Shown one piece after another: positions 1-11,212 of a stretch of 64,000 nt of DNA. The position numbers and the translations under genes are program-made. The DNA comes from Oxytricha trifallax (taxonomy: Eukaryota; Ciliophora; Spirotrichea; Sporadotrichida; Oxytrichidae). How positions within the stretch are numbered: position 1 is the stretch's first letter; the number at the start of each line of letters is the position of its first letter. The stretch is from assembly GCA_000711775.1 (NCBI GenBank), contig ARYC01017490.1, positions 1 to 64,000 on the forward strand, read 5' to 3'. The notes beneath the pieces were generated by a model, which saw only the letters and a program-made list of their open reading frames with translations, ran no database searches and was not told where the DNA came from.

Positions 1-291
1 ACTACCCTGAGATTTCAGTCACTAATCTCTACGAGGATGCCATGTAAGATGAGGAAGTGGTAGTTTACCTTCCTACCAAGAAACAACTCTCTAATAAACT
101 ACCAGAGAGGAACTTTTTCTTTGGTGGTCTTGGTACAATAAAAGAGGAGTATCTCAGAGAAATAATTGAAGAAGCACATAAGAAACGATATTCTATCTCT
201 CCTGAAGACTAAAAAAAAGCAAGGCATTCTAATAAGCTCAGCTTGGCTAGAGGAACTTAAGAAGCATCCTTATCTTTCAAGTAAGCTTTGA
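1..291 (+). pseudogene. TBE 22 kDa protein, C-terminal part, frameshifted
   Basis: Counterpart of the intact frame at 20681-21220. Residues matching its C-terminal half are readable with TAA/TAG as Gln, including an FPTKKQLSNKLPERN-type stretch. One extra A in the A-run near 211-220 throws the reading out of frame, and the family C-terminal tail (WLEELKKHPYLSSKL then TGA at 289-291) resumes in another frame. The function of this TBE protein is not known to me. It converges on the transposase gene, the normal TBE arrangement. Confidence 0.8.
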
Positions 292-353
292 CATATAACT
301 TTGTTGGAAAATCTGGCACTGGCATATATCTTATGAATAAGCATGCAAAAGGT

Positions 354-1623
354 TCACAGAGAAAGAAAGTCGCAGACAATTTATAAGGTGAGCAAGAGGC
401 TTTATAAAGATGTCTGAAAACCAGATGAAATGAACTTAGATGCAGGAACTGGCACTAAGAGAAGAAATATGGGTTCAAGCAAGCCATAAGAAGAGGAGAA
501 GAAAGAGAAGCCAAGCCTCTTTCTGAATTAATTAAATATGTGAACCTATTCATTCATTTAATCTAAAACTTATTTATAAATATTCATTCTTCCCTCTCTC
601 GCACAAACTGTTGTCTTATCTACGCTCACTCTCTTACAGCTGCTTTGAATTAAGTCTACTGTATCGATGGGCAAGTCATGCATAAGATGATACAGCAGCA
701 GCTTCTTGTAGTGAGTCTTGATTTAACTCCAGTAGAAATCAATTCCATTAAACTATGGGCTATAAGGAACGTTGTATACAGGAGTTATGTTTAGCTCTTC
801 ATAAGCTTTCTTAGACTCCTTAGTCTTATGAACTGAGAGGTTATCAACAAACAAGATGATCTCTTGTTACTATACTTCTCTCTGAGCTTATGTAGGAACT
901 CTATATACTACTCTCGCTTAATAGAGCGAGGGTGAATAACATAACTCTCTAGGCCTGAATCTTCACTTATACCAGCTAAAATTGCATGGGTGACTACCTT
1001 CATTTTTTAATCATAGACTTCTATATTATCAGACTTCTTATACCAAGACTTATTAATAAATGTGTTGAAGGTGAATACAGCTTCATCAGCGTGTATGAAC
1101 TTGATGCTATTAGTAATAGCTCTCTGCATTTAATCATATATATATAGTTTAAATTATTACTATAAAATGGCACTGTAAAATCAATCACTCTCTTCACTCT
1201 ATTGACAGTCTTGATAGTAATACCATTTCTTCTATAAATATTGGCTATAGTCTAAGGAGAGAAAAGCATGTCAGGAAACCTGCGATGAAACATCACAGCT
1301 CGCTAGTCTAATGGAAAGTGTGCCCAATACTTCAAAGTCTTAGAGTCGCAGAGATAATCAATATGGTGCTGCAAGAACTTTTATTTTCTTACAGGATGCT
1401 TTCAAGTGCCTGAATTATAATGCTAAACAGCCAACAAGCAATGATACCTAACTGTTGAGGCACTCTTACGTAATAACCTTGCTATAACTGCATAATTTAG
1501 TACAGGTTTGACTTAGTCTATATTAATACTTGTAAAATACCTAAGCTTAAGCAGTAAATCTAAATATTACTCATCATAAATAGACCCTAAATTTCGCTAA
1601 TTTTTATTTCTCATTTTGCACAT
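354..1623 (-). pseudogene. TBE 42 kDa transposase (IS630/Tc1-type DDE), broken
   Basis: Transposase of the DDE superfamily expected to cut and join TBE ends. Start chosen at 1623 (MCKMRNKN...), with a second Met three codons later. Visible catalytic blocks: first Asp in HADEAVF, second Asp in LFVDNLSVHK, and Glu in YSPQFNGIDFYW-type context, where the Glu position reads Asp in this copy (GIDFYW, versus GIEFYW in the complete element). There is an in-frame TGA after HYNSGT near 1401 and a frameshift just before the second Asp near 865-875. The C-terminal boundary is uncertain because the last part is low-complexity and shifted relative to the other copy. Dead copy; family assignment is firm from the spacing and the TBE context. 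Confidence 0.85.
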
Positions 1624-1717
1624 AAAACCTGCACTTTCTCTACTACCCCAATAAGACCCCAACTATATCTACAAATCAAAGCACTTATAAACCTCACTAA
1701 GGGGTTTTGGGGTTTTG

Positions 1718-2290
1718 ATTAAAAACATAAAAAATTTAGAAATTACTGTTATTGCAATATCCACTTTTACATTTAATTTGAATTTTAAGAAACTAAAGCT
1801 TAGCCATTTTTAATTTGCTCTTTATATAATAAATAATTATTATTATGGCATAAATTAAATTAAATTTACTTTATTTCCATGATAAATTAATAAAATAATT
1901 TATTTAAATTTAGATATCTAAACCTTCATAATTAAATACATATAAAATTAAAAGATTTGTTAAAAAAATTAAAAAAAACGGATACAAATTAAATATAAAA
2001 AATTAATTAAAATTGTGATTAGATATTTTATTAAAGATTAGATTTCAAGCTAAAATTGATATATTCAGATTTATCAAACATATCTCAAAAATTATTCAAT
2101 TAACTGATCAATCTTTTTATAAGTGTAATAATTTATAGCATAACCTAAGAATAACTAACTACTAAAACTTATTTAATTAAATTATATTTTATTAATTGTA
2201 AGTGGAAAGTATAAAAATAATTACTAAAATACATAAATTAAATAAATGATGATGATAAATATAAGTTTCTAATTGTCAATCAATCACTAT
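1718..2290. other. AT-rich germline-limited DNA between TBE and gene 1
   Basis: No coding signal apart from what leads into the first MDS. From about 1725 on, this stretch is homologous to 31107-31670, so it belongs to the duplicated germline block and was present before duplication. The TBE tip lies directly at its left edge. Confidence 0.6.
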
Positions 2291-5200
2291 CTACACAGGT
2301 AAAAAGTGACAATAATGAGTTGGTTAAGAACGGGTTCTTGTAAAGTCTTTGGATGGACCAACCCCAGAGCAACTTTACCTGGAGAAGGATTCCATCATTA
2401 CAAGTTGGCCAAAGTTCCAGCAAAATCATTGGCTTAACTGTCTCACCATCAGGAGATATCTATGCCACAGCCAGTCAATTAGTGTTTGGTGATGAGGCCA
2501 AGAGAGGCTTTGTTTATTCTGCAAATCTTACATTTTAAATTTATTCAATTTATTACCTGCTAATAGTTCAAGCTGGGAAAAGGTGAATTCAAATTTCTAA
2601 TTTGAAGGCATCAGGTTTGATAACTACGGTAGTTACTATCTTCTTGACTAAAACAATAATGTCTTCAGCGAGAACTTAATAATGTAAATAATAACATTTA
2701 ACGGTTTGACTGAAATAATCTTAAACAATATTCAAGACTTCCAAGTTTCTTAATCTAATGTGTTCCACGCAATTGAAAAGAATCACAATGATGTTCATTT
2801 TGGAAATGAAACTTCTGGAATCAAACTTAACATTTACCCAGCTAATACATTCAAAAAGATTCAACTTCGAAACAATTCGCCATTTAACCAAAAAAATATT
2901 CTGTTATTTGATAAAATTATTCAAAAAATATGCATGATTTTTTTACGATATATTATTGTTGTATTACAAACAGTTTTATGGTTTGTATATCATTAATCTA
3001 TAAATAATGGTATGTTTAGGGTAGTATTTTATTAATATTCTATATAAATTATTAGACGATATGAAATTATAGTCTTACTAAGAATTGAATGATTTACTGA
3101 TATCATAAACAGACATCTTAAAATGTTAGTTAGCTGTTTAAATGAAAAATAAAAATGTTTTTGTATAACATTAAGATCCATGAAATTCAAGAGTGTAATT
3201 TTCTCAAAATACTAACTAATTTGAGATGTTCGTAATATTTTTGAGCTTTATCTCTCTTATTAATTAATTTGAAACATTTATACAAAGTATGAAATGACTT
3301 AAAAGACATACAATCACTTAAAAAGTATGACTAGCTTATGTACACATTTTATTAAAATCAATCCAATTAATATATGCTTTAATTATTATATTTATATCAC
3401 TCTTGTAATCGAAATCCAGTAAATTAGAATTGAGTTTTACTGATAAATTTCTAGAAAATAAGTGAATAATCTATAAAAATCTTACATTTATTAATTTTTT
3501 GAATAAAAAAATATTTTAACTTCTTAGTTTATTTTAATATCTCAAAAAAAGGAATAAATTTTTCGAAATAAAAGTGATTAAGAATAGAAATTTTTATTGA
3601 ATTAAGAATTAAAAAATATCTTATTTTTGCTAACTAAAACAAGAGGTTATGTATTTAAGTTAATACTTGTCATAAATGTTTAGAAAATTACTATTCACTT
3701 TTAAATATACCATGGAAGGTTTTAATTGTATACTTTATTATTAATATTAAAAAAATACTGAAATATTTAGGGGATTTTAATTATTGCTTACCCATTAAGG
3801 AAGTATTGCAAATTATACAGATGAACACGAATGCCTATTAGATTTCTCAGTTGGTATTGACAGAAGCATCTGGGCTTTGAACTGCAGTGAAGACAACTCA
3901 ACTGGTTCTGAACTTTTGAAGTGGAACTCTGTTAATAAGACTTGGGATTTGATTGAGGGAATCAAGGGTGTTAGTTTGTTATTTTTAGTTATATTTGAAA
4001 CCAAAGTACATAAATAATTTAGGTTGTATTGTTCTTAATATTTAATTAAATTGGGAAAATTTATGGAATAAATTAATAATTTATTTAATTTTTGACAGAC
4101 ATATAATAATGAAATCTAAAAATTAAATGAATTTATACCAAATAAATTATGACTTAACATCTTATTTTTATTATTTCAATATTAAATTTAATCAGTTTTA
4201 ATTTTTCTAAACATCAAAGAAATACCACATTCTCATATTAATAGAAGCAAAAAAATTAATTTTATATTTTTTAAAAAAAATTATTTAAAAATTAAGCAGA
4301 TGGCCATTATTCTGTAATTTATCACTAATTTGATTTATAGATTCAAATTTGATAGAATTTTTGTAATGTATATATTTATTTTTAATATCCCTGAATCAGA
4401 TCTATATAAATAATAATCACTTCATACTTACATTAATAAAGCATAGTATGTTAAAATAGCAGCTTATAATGAAATTTCAGTTGCAGTCTTAGATGTTCAA
4501 GGAAATATTTATGTTTCACAAATTAATTAAGAAGCTTCACCAGTTTAACCAGACCAACCAGATTTCTTAATTTCTTCACAAATTTTGAATGATTTTTATT
4601 CAAATGTACTATAGTAAATTTGATAATTAAAAAATTATTAATAATAATTTCAATCTTTAAAGTTTTATCATGCTAATAATTTTTATATGGGTAATTATGA
4701 TTAATTTCTTAAATTAAAAAAAAAATATTCTTTTTTATTGTCATTTTTGACTAATTTTAAATAAAAACTTAAGATTTAAGTAAATAAACAAAATTTTCAT
4801 AAATCAGCATTTTAACTAAAGATTTTTAATTTAAACATTTTTATATAAGTAAATTTATAATTAATGATAGTTTGAAAATATCTTATCTTTAAAGTATGCT
4901 TCCTCAAGATCAGCAATATAAGGGAGCTATTATTTGTTATCGATTTGTATAGGGATAATAAGAATAAGGTTCATTCCATAGAGAATGTGTAATTATAAGT
5001 AATTTCACAAAATTTATTTCATAATATTTATAATGTGATGACTAAGGACCAGCATTTGTTGTGACTTAAACAAAAGGTTATGGTAAAGGATATGGTCAAG
5101 GTATATCAATTTTTGGAGGTTATACTTAAAAGGGCTGGACTTCTCAAACATCTTAAGGCGGCAGAATAGAAGACAAGAATCTTAAATATAATTAATATAT

Positions 5201-8200
5201 TAACTACAATATCAAAAATATTTCATTTTACAAGTTATTATTTTTGTAGCTAAATAAAATTATTTATTCAAGGATGCTTTCCTATTCTCATTTGATCAAA
5301 AACTTAAGCATTTATTTATAATTTATTAAGCTTCCCATTAGCCCATTTTCAAAAAGAGCATTATTAAATTAATACATAAGAATAGGAAATTGTAGAAATA
5401 CAAATTAATCTAAACTATTTAAATAATTATAACTGCCTCTTACCATAATTGCTTATAGATCAAATTTGGTCATAATTACTTACCGTTATGTTTAAAAAAG
5501 TTCACTGTATCTGTCCATTAGGTTTGCGGAGATAGACTAATTCTCAATCGTGACTCTAATCTATTATCCTTATTGTGTTTTCGGATTTGACCATTTGACC
5601 GGTTTAACCAGAGGTCTTTGTGGTCAAATGATTGATTTATAATTTTGTTTGATAATTAATTATTATTTAAGTATTATTTAAAATAGTATAAGTTCAATGG
5701 AAATGAAATGTCTCCAATCATCACTCTAATTTTGCTTCATCATCATCTTGATCTATCATTTTGCTCACATCTCTGCTAATGTTTTAGTCCTAAGAATGAC
5801 TGGCAACCGATCTCTCTTTCTCTAAACGTGCCATAAAGCACTTTGCTAAATTAATTGTCCCAAAAGGGATTTTATTTGCTCATCTTTCTTTACATCGCTA
5901 AGATCAATTAGGTGGCATCAAGTTTGAAATGCTTCTCTTTTAATGCTTTTAAGTTTGTTTAACGGCATAGTATTAGTGGTGATTACAACTGCGCTGTCTA
6001 AATGCTCTAATGCTTCTTCGCTATATTGTACCTCTGTTGATTAGCCACATCTCTCCAACTGTCTCTTCATTTTGGCGATTTTATCATTGCTAAAGAAAAG
6101 TTTGTCATTCTTTTCATCCATAAGAACAATCTGAGGCTGAAATTTCACAGGAAGTACTTGCAGTTTAAAATGAGATTAACCCTCTTAAAGCACATCACAT
6201 ACAAAAATTTGCTGGAGCATCCTCACAATGCTAGTTTTGCCGGTATCTGCCTTTCCAAACTCAACATTTCTTCTTATTCTCCTTTTGCACGATGACCTCA
6301 AACAGAGCTTCCACTGCTTCGGCATATCCCCTTTCTCTAAATCTTTTAATGGTTTTAGGCTCAGTATCATTAATCTATTTAATTTCTCTGAGGAAATACT
6401 TCTAAAGTGAATATATAGGTTGTATTATCTTTCTTTCTATCAGACCTGATCCTGTCTCATTTCTCAATATTCCTCAGTCTTACTTCAATCTCTTGAATTT
6501 GAACCACATCGAATGCATTTTGCCAGTAGATTTTTACGTAATCAGATATACTCTGAATTTCGCCACTTTAAAGCATACTGATGAACTCCACTAACATTTC
6601 TTATTTTGTTTTTGAGGGAGATAGTGCGGACTGAGCTCTCGAGCTTGCTGCTCTTGACTTTTATTTGTGCTTGCTGAAACTATTTCATCTCCTGCTATAA
6701 GTACAGTATTAGGATGGAAAGCAAGGAGTTCTTAGACATTTTTAAATCAGTCGCTGCTATTTTAATCTCGAGCATGCTTAAGACTTTGGTGCCTGAGCAA
6801 TTATTGTGCTTAAAATGATTTTTATGAATGTCCTTTGTTTGCAGATAGCTAGTGATTTCTAAGAATGACTTATTATTATCTAGAAGAAGGTAGACATTCA
6901 CGTGTTGAATCCTATTCCATGTGGCTTTAATTCTTATAATAACCGAATTGGAGTTCTCCGGTACATATGGATATTGGCACTCATAGAACTGAGTCATCCT
7001 ATAGTTTACCATTATTTTATTAATTGTATATTTGAATACCCAAGTTAGAGCGAGGTTTTAATGGGTTTTCAATGCCATTCATTTAAATACTTAAATAATA
7101 ATTAATTATCAAACAAAATTATATATCAATCATAATCATTTGATCACAAAGACCTCTGGTTAAACCGGTCAAACCGGTCAAATGGTCAAAAACGAAAACA
7201 CAATAAGGATAATAGATTAGAGTCACGATTGAGAATTAGTCTATCTCCGCAAACCTAATGGACAGATACAGTGAACCTTTTTAAACATAACGGTGAGTAA
7301 TTATGACCAAATTTGATCTATAAGCAATTATAGTAAGAGGCAGTTATAATTATTTAAATAGTTGAGATTAATTTGTATTTCTACAATTTCCTATGCTTAT
7401 GTATTTTAGCAATAATTAAATTAATATAAAGTTTAAGGTAAATTACTTAAATCTAATAATTTTTTAAAACATTAAATATTATTCTAATTGTCGGTGAATT
7501 ATAGGGAAGGACCCTAATTTGGAATAGGGGTCTAAGTCGGTGCAAAATCCTTTTCGTAAACTTAAGTAAGCGCGTTATCAATTATTTTAGCTCTTTGTTT
7601 AGATCTAGTCATACAACATTCATTAATAAAATTTCATTGTTTATTGACATTTTACTTCTAAGCTTTTCATGACATCTAAATTATAAGATATTAACATATT
7701 TCAAATATTATATAATTATTTAAAAAATAATCTTTCCCTTTTTCAGATATCTGCTATTATTTAGATATTTAAACATGTTTTAATGATATTTATGGTAAAA
7801 GATTATTAATGATAAAATCTTTTACCATAAATATCATTAAAACATGTTTAAATATCTAAAAAATAGCAGATATCTGAAAAAGGGAAAGATTATTTTTTAA
7901 ATAATTATATAATATTTGAAATATGTTAATATCTTATAATCTAGATGTCATTAAGGATTTCATTTAGATGAAGTAAATTTCAATATGATGTGAAATTTTA
8001 TTAATGAATGTTGTATGACTAGATCTAAACAAAGAGCTAAAATAATTGATAACGCGCTTACTTAAGTTTACGAAAAGGATTTTGCACCGACTAAGACCCT
8101 CTCAGATTTGGTAATGTTGACTTTTTCCTTAATGGTTTTTACTTGACATTAGGCCCACTTAGTGAATACTTACTCCCAAAGGAAGCTTCATAAGAAGCAA

Positions 8201-8268
8201 GAGAGTTTTGGAATTAAAAGAATTCAAAATAAGTAGATATCTATGAGGTCTTCATTCTAAAGAAATGA
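2291..8268 (+). CDS. tectonin-like repeat + TLDc protein, germline gene copy 1 (MDSs with IESs)
   Basis: Germline form of a probable secreted or membrane protein. MDSs in order: about 2291-2526, 2565-2675, 2703-2905, 3800-3973, 4454-4612, 4890-4989, 5038-5177, 5273-5360, then 7485-7534 continuing at 8093-8268. Repeat blocks such as LTVSPSGDIYA, YYLLDQNNNVF and VGIDRSIWALN have the look of beta-propeller blades of the tectonin kind. The last part carries TLDc hallmarks: SFHREC, DDQGPAF, a GISIFGGYT block, DAFLFSF, GP-FGIG, and a C-terminus ending DIYEVFILKK then TGA. Five junctions solve exactly at pointers AAT, AAC, TGTTA, AATGTG and CAAG, each restoring frame. No N-terminal membrane-anchor MDS is visible just upstream, unlike the paralogs. 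The 3800-3973 to preceding-MDS join was not solved. The tail is interrupted by two mobile elements. TLDc is linked to oxidation resistance and V-ATPase regulation in other eukaryotes; the role here is unknown. Confidence 0.72.
2527..2564. other. IES, pointer AAT (38 bp)
   Basis: AAT at 2524-2526 is repeated at 2562-2564. Removing one copy plus the intervening DNA joins GCA-AAT to AGT-TCA and gives YSANSSSWEK in frame. The homologous IES at 33705-33742 has the same length and pointer. Confidence 0.8.
2676..2702. other. Very short IES, pointer AAC (27 bp)
   Basis: AAC at 2673-2675 and 2700-2702. Excision gives SENGLTEI; in copy 2 the same operation gives SENGSTDI. The internal sequence differs between the two copies while length and pointer are kept. 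Confidence 0.75.
3974..4453. other. IES, pointer TGTTA (480 bp)
   Basis: TGTTA at 3969-3973 and 4449-4453. Excision joins GIKGV to KIAAYNE in frame. The copy 2 counterpart is 35257-35732, 476 bp, with the same pointer. Confidence 0.85.
4990..5037. other. IES, pointer AATGTG (48 bp)
   Basis: AATGTG at 4984-4989 and 5032-5037. Excision restores HREC-DDQGPAF of the TLDc domain. The copy 2 IES is also 48 bp, with pointer AATGT. Confidence 0.88.
5178..5272. other. IES, pointer CAAG (95 bp)
   Basis: CAAG at 5174-5177 and 5269-5272. Excision gives EDK-DAFLFSF, a conserved TLDc block. Copy 2 has a 95 bp IES with the same pointer. Confidence 0.88.
5373..7403. mobile_element. 2.03 kb element with ~300 bp terminal inverted repeats and Rep-like ATPase
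   Basis: Terminal inverted repeats run about 5373-5674 and 7085-7403, start with TACATAAG, and contain a block rich in AACCGGTC. The paralogous locus (about 36650-36670) lacks the element, giving a filled/empty pair. Flanks on both sides resemble GCATTAATTAAATTAA of the empty site, suggesting a target duplication of roughly 14-17 bp, although four extra bases on the right make this uncertain. The interior holds one decayed minus-strand ATPase frame. It is not a TBE: no C4A4 tips and no DDE transposase. Confidence 0.85.
5690..7012 (-). pseudogene. Decayed Rep / superfamily 3 helicase-like ATPase
   Basis: Read with TAA/TAG as Gln and allowing several frameshifts. A Walker A loop (GKADTGKTS, about 6230-6260) is followed about 42 residues later by a Walker B-like LMDE (about 6120-6135) and, about 48 residues on, by VVITTN (about 5968-5985). 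That order and spacing fit the A, B and C motifs of superfamily 3 helicases found in rolling-circle Rep proteins, though an AAA+ ATPase with a sensor-1 Asn is an alternative. The N-terminal third (starting MVNYRMTQFYE...) shows no nuclease motif I can recognise. Frame changes near 6530, 6465 and 6275 plus later TGAs indicate a dead copy. Confidence 0.55.
7535..8092. mobile_element. Foldback (MITE-like) element inside the TLDc coding end, copy 1
   Basis: Nearly the whole segment is an inverted repeat: the outer arm begins AGTCGGTGCAAAATCC and ends with its complement, and inner arms meet at a short centre near 7800-7815. It separates GP-FGIG from the rest of the TLDc tail, so it must be removed or lie at a junction for the gene to be made. 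An insertion at the same place in copy 2 shows that it predates the duplication. Confidence 0.85.
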
Positions 8269-9274
8269 ACATTTTTTAAGGATCAGTCTAAAGAGAATTA
8301 CATATCCTCAATAATTAGTGCTGAAAACAAAGTCATCCTTCAATGACTTGAACTTAAATAGGTTTATACGAAACTAATTACATTTAAATCTTTCAACTTA
8401 ATTTTTTAACAATTATAAATTCTAAAGAATATATTTTTTAAAAAATAAATTGAAATTGAAATATTTGTCCTATTATCCATAATAACTCTTTTGATTATAA
8501 TTCACTGTTTATCAAGTAAAATTTTAACTTTTATATTTATTCTTAAATAAATGTTATTGCTTATGAAAATTCATTTGAAGTAAATCTATTAAATTTCTAT
8601 AACAACCATCCAAAAACTTTATTTTTTTTATTTAAAGAGTTAAATGAGTGATTAATTTTATTATTTAATATATTTCTTATAAAAGATTGTAGAAAAAAGT
8701 TAAAAAGACTTAAATAGGAATTTAAACTTAGTAGATTTCCAATATTTATAATATCTATTTAATATAGTCCTTTTGGATGCGTAAAAATCCTAGAGTCAAA
8801 TGAAATTATATACTCTGGCTGATATAAGCCAGAGTGTATAATTTTCTTACAACATTAATCATATTGCTAAATAAGAATTGAATCGTGGAAATAGTAAGTA
8901 AAAATCAAGATTTAAATATAATTTATCATAAATATCACTAATTAGTGATGATTTTATATCAAATTAGGCTTAGGGTATTTACAGTTTTTTTAATAAAGTT
9001 AAACCTATTATTTCTAAATTTTCCCATCTTAGTTTTTGTATTCTATGAAGACCGTAATTGACCATAAATAAATTACACTTATAGAGTAAAATGCACGGAG
9101 GTGATTATCTGACAAGTCAACCAATGCTTTCTCTGGTCAATTTTTTAAAAAATGTGATTTATAATAAAAGCATTAAATAATTAGTTATTAGGTTGTTTAC
9201 AAATTATTAATAAACATTTTATACATAGTATTTCTTTTAATTCTCTTGTTCCAATCACTGTTTAGAAAATTCAA
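8269..9274. other. AT-rich germline DNA
   Basis: To about 8420 it is homologous to the flank after copy 2. Beyond that I see no coding signal, only the hairpin at 8803-8844. Confidence 0.5.
8803..8844. repeat. Near-perfect hairpin
   Basis: An 18 bp stem (AAATTATATACTCTGGCT with its complement, one wobble) around a 6-base loop GATATA. It stands alone in AT-rich DNA. It is too GC-balanced to be a chance AT palindrome, but no T-run follows immediately, so calling it a terminator is not justified. Confidence 0.6.
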
Positions 9275-9346
9275 CTTTATTAGGAATTGAACCCTTCACA
9301 AAATATTAAATAGTCAGTATGTTATACCAACTGAACTCTAAATGAA
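9275..9346 (-). ncRNA. tRNA-like relic
   Basis: The minus strand shows a D-arm/A-box-like GTTCAGTTGGTATAAC followed 29 bases later by a T-arm/B-box-like GGGTTCAATTCC, in a 72-base unit of tRNA size. The acceptor and anticodon stems do not pair cleanly, so this is more likely a tRNA pseudogene or tRNA-derived repeat than a working gene; no anticodon can be called. Confidence 0.35.
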
Positions 9347-9465
9347 CTTTATTGTTTTACTTTCATTATTCCCATTTATATATTGTTGGAGTAATTTTAA
9401 AAACCTCTTTAAATTAAAGTCATGATGATTGCAGATTCACTTATTAATGAAATAGAATAACTCAG

Positions 9466-9612
9466 ATAACAATAGAAATTACATTAGCTTTTACCATTTA
9501 GGGAAAGAAGAATAAATTAGAGAATTTGAGATTTTCACTGTTGAAATAAAAGAAATCATAATAGAGGATAAGAGAAATGGGAAAATAATTTTAGACAAAA
9601 AATGAAGAAACC
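9466..9612 (+). pseudogene. Possible orphan MDS or coding relic
   Basis: About 48 codons open under the ciliate code (NYISFYHLGKEEQIREFE then further Glu/Ile/Lys-rich residues) ending at TGA. Codon use looks more protein-like than the surrounding AT-rich DNA. No homology recognised and no pointers found; it may be chance. Confidence 0.25.
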
Positions 9613-9857
9613 TAATTAAGTTAACCAAATAGAAAAAGTGAGATTAAAAACAATTAGTATCATAAATTGATTAAGTTTCTAATCATCTAAACTTAAGATT
9701 TAAATAATTAAAGTTATTATGGTTTTACTATTCTTATTTACAATATATTTCTTTCACTTTTACATTACCCCCAAATTCTTCTAAAATTTTACTAATGGGG
9801 TTTTTTATATTAAGTTTTTGTTTTATTAAAAAGATTAGGAGCTGTAATTTCACTGTA

Positions 9858-10215
9858 GTTACTAATTAAGAGACAAGTTTTTTCTCAAAGTAAGCTCTGT
9901 CAGAAGAGTAAGTGCATTTAGCCATAAAGTCAGTGCAAGTTATGGATGGAGTAACAAACACATTTTTCAATGAACCGATTTATAAGGCACCAAAATTAGC
10001 TTCGTAGAAGTTAATGAATTGCTTTCTAAAACGATTCCACTTGTGGCATCAACTTTAAGGAATGCGATATAGCCTGAACAAGTGTTCTTATAACAATAAA
10101 TGGAGTCTTCAAGCTTGGTTAGAGCTGACTTAACTTCACTAGCTCTGTTTATGTAATTTGGCATGAAACCTTGATAATGAAGAAAAGCAATCTTGAATGA
10201 GGTAGATTTTTAAGT
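9858..10215 (-). pseudogene. Coding fragment of unknown family, one frameshift
   Basis: On the minus strand, AFLHYQGFMPNYINRASEV leads into a Lys/Ser-rich stretch and YIAFLKVDATSGIVLES. A single-base shift near 10010 changes frame, after which reading continues as NFGALQIGSLKNVFVTP and CTDFMAKC. Cysteine spacing suggests an extracellular protein. No flanking MDSs of the same gene were found, so this is either an isolated MDS of a scrambled gene or a degenerate copy. Confidence 0.4.
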
Positions 10216-11206
10216 TGGTGCCTATGAATAAATGATTATTTTATTTTGAATTAAATAGTTAATATTTAAAATTAGTTTAAATTTACTCATTAACCTTCAA
10301 TTTAAAAATTTATTTTATAATTTTTTTATACTCCTATACTATCATTAGTTATTTTAGTTTTAAAATTAATAAAAAAATAAGGAGTAATTATTCTCAATAA
10401 CTAACTATTTACTAATCTTTATAGAACAGGAATATCATTAAAAAGAAGAAAATGAGCAATGACAGAAATTTAGATGTAGTTAAAGTTAAAATACTAAGTC
10501 AACAAAAACAGTATAGCATTTTGCCTTTTTAAAAAAAAATATTTTAAAATTGTTGTTAATTTTTAAAAGTCTTACCAAATATAATTTTATTAATTTATAT
10601 ATAATTTCCTACTTTTTTATCGAAAAAGAAAGATATCTTGATAATTATCCAAATTAAAAATATAAAATATTCAGAGATATAATTTAATGAAAAGCTCTTT
10701 TCAAAATAAAACTGTCTTATATTTTTATTAAAAACTATATTAAGATACTCTAATGTTATCATCTGTATTTAATGCTAAATTTATTTATACTTTATATAAA
10801 TTAATTGAATGATATCTTAAATTCAGAATTTTCATAAATATGAATTTTAATATTTATATTAAATATTAAGTTTAATATGATTATTAGAAATATTATTTCA
10901 AATTATTAAAATTATGACAGCTAATTATTAGTATTAAAAATAATTATAACGAACTTTAATTTCATTTTATCTTGCAAGAGAGAGTTTATTTTTAATTTGA
11001 TTAAAGCACTAATCAAAATTAATAAATATTGATACAAATTATATTGATTCAATGTAAAATACGATAATTAAATGGGAATAAACATTCGAAACATTTCAGT
11101 TTATATAATTAAGAAAAAGTTATTTCATTTAAGGCTAACTTATTTGTTCAATAATTTTACTAAGGATTTTTATGTTTCGCTAAGACTAATTATTATTTAC
11201 TTTGTC
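10216..11206. other. AT-rich germline DNA, no gene seen
   Basis: Very AT-rich. Only short open stretches are present, none with protein-like composition. The frames overlapping 11072-11403 run into the foldback element and are not credible genes. Confidence 0.5.
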
Positions 11207-11212
11207 AATAAT

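Larger units (their letters stand above)
1..1717 (+). mobile_element. TBE: TBE transposon, right-hand part (truncated by window edge)
   Basis: Germline-limited telomere-bearing element. The segment is collinear with the right 1.7 kb of the complete TBE at 18534-22630: the 22 kDa frame on plus, then the transposase on minus, then a terminal repeat ending in GGGGTTTTGGGGTTTTG. The tip is followed by ATT (1718-1720), which fits the ANT target-site duplications of TBEs; the partner copy lies outside the window. Both genes carry frameshifts, so this copy looks inactive. Confidence 0.93.
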
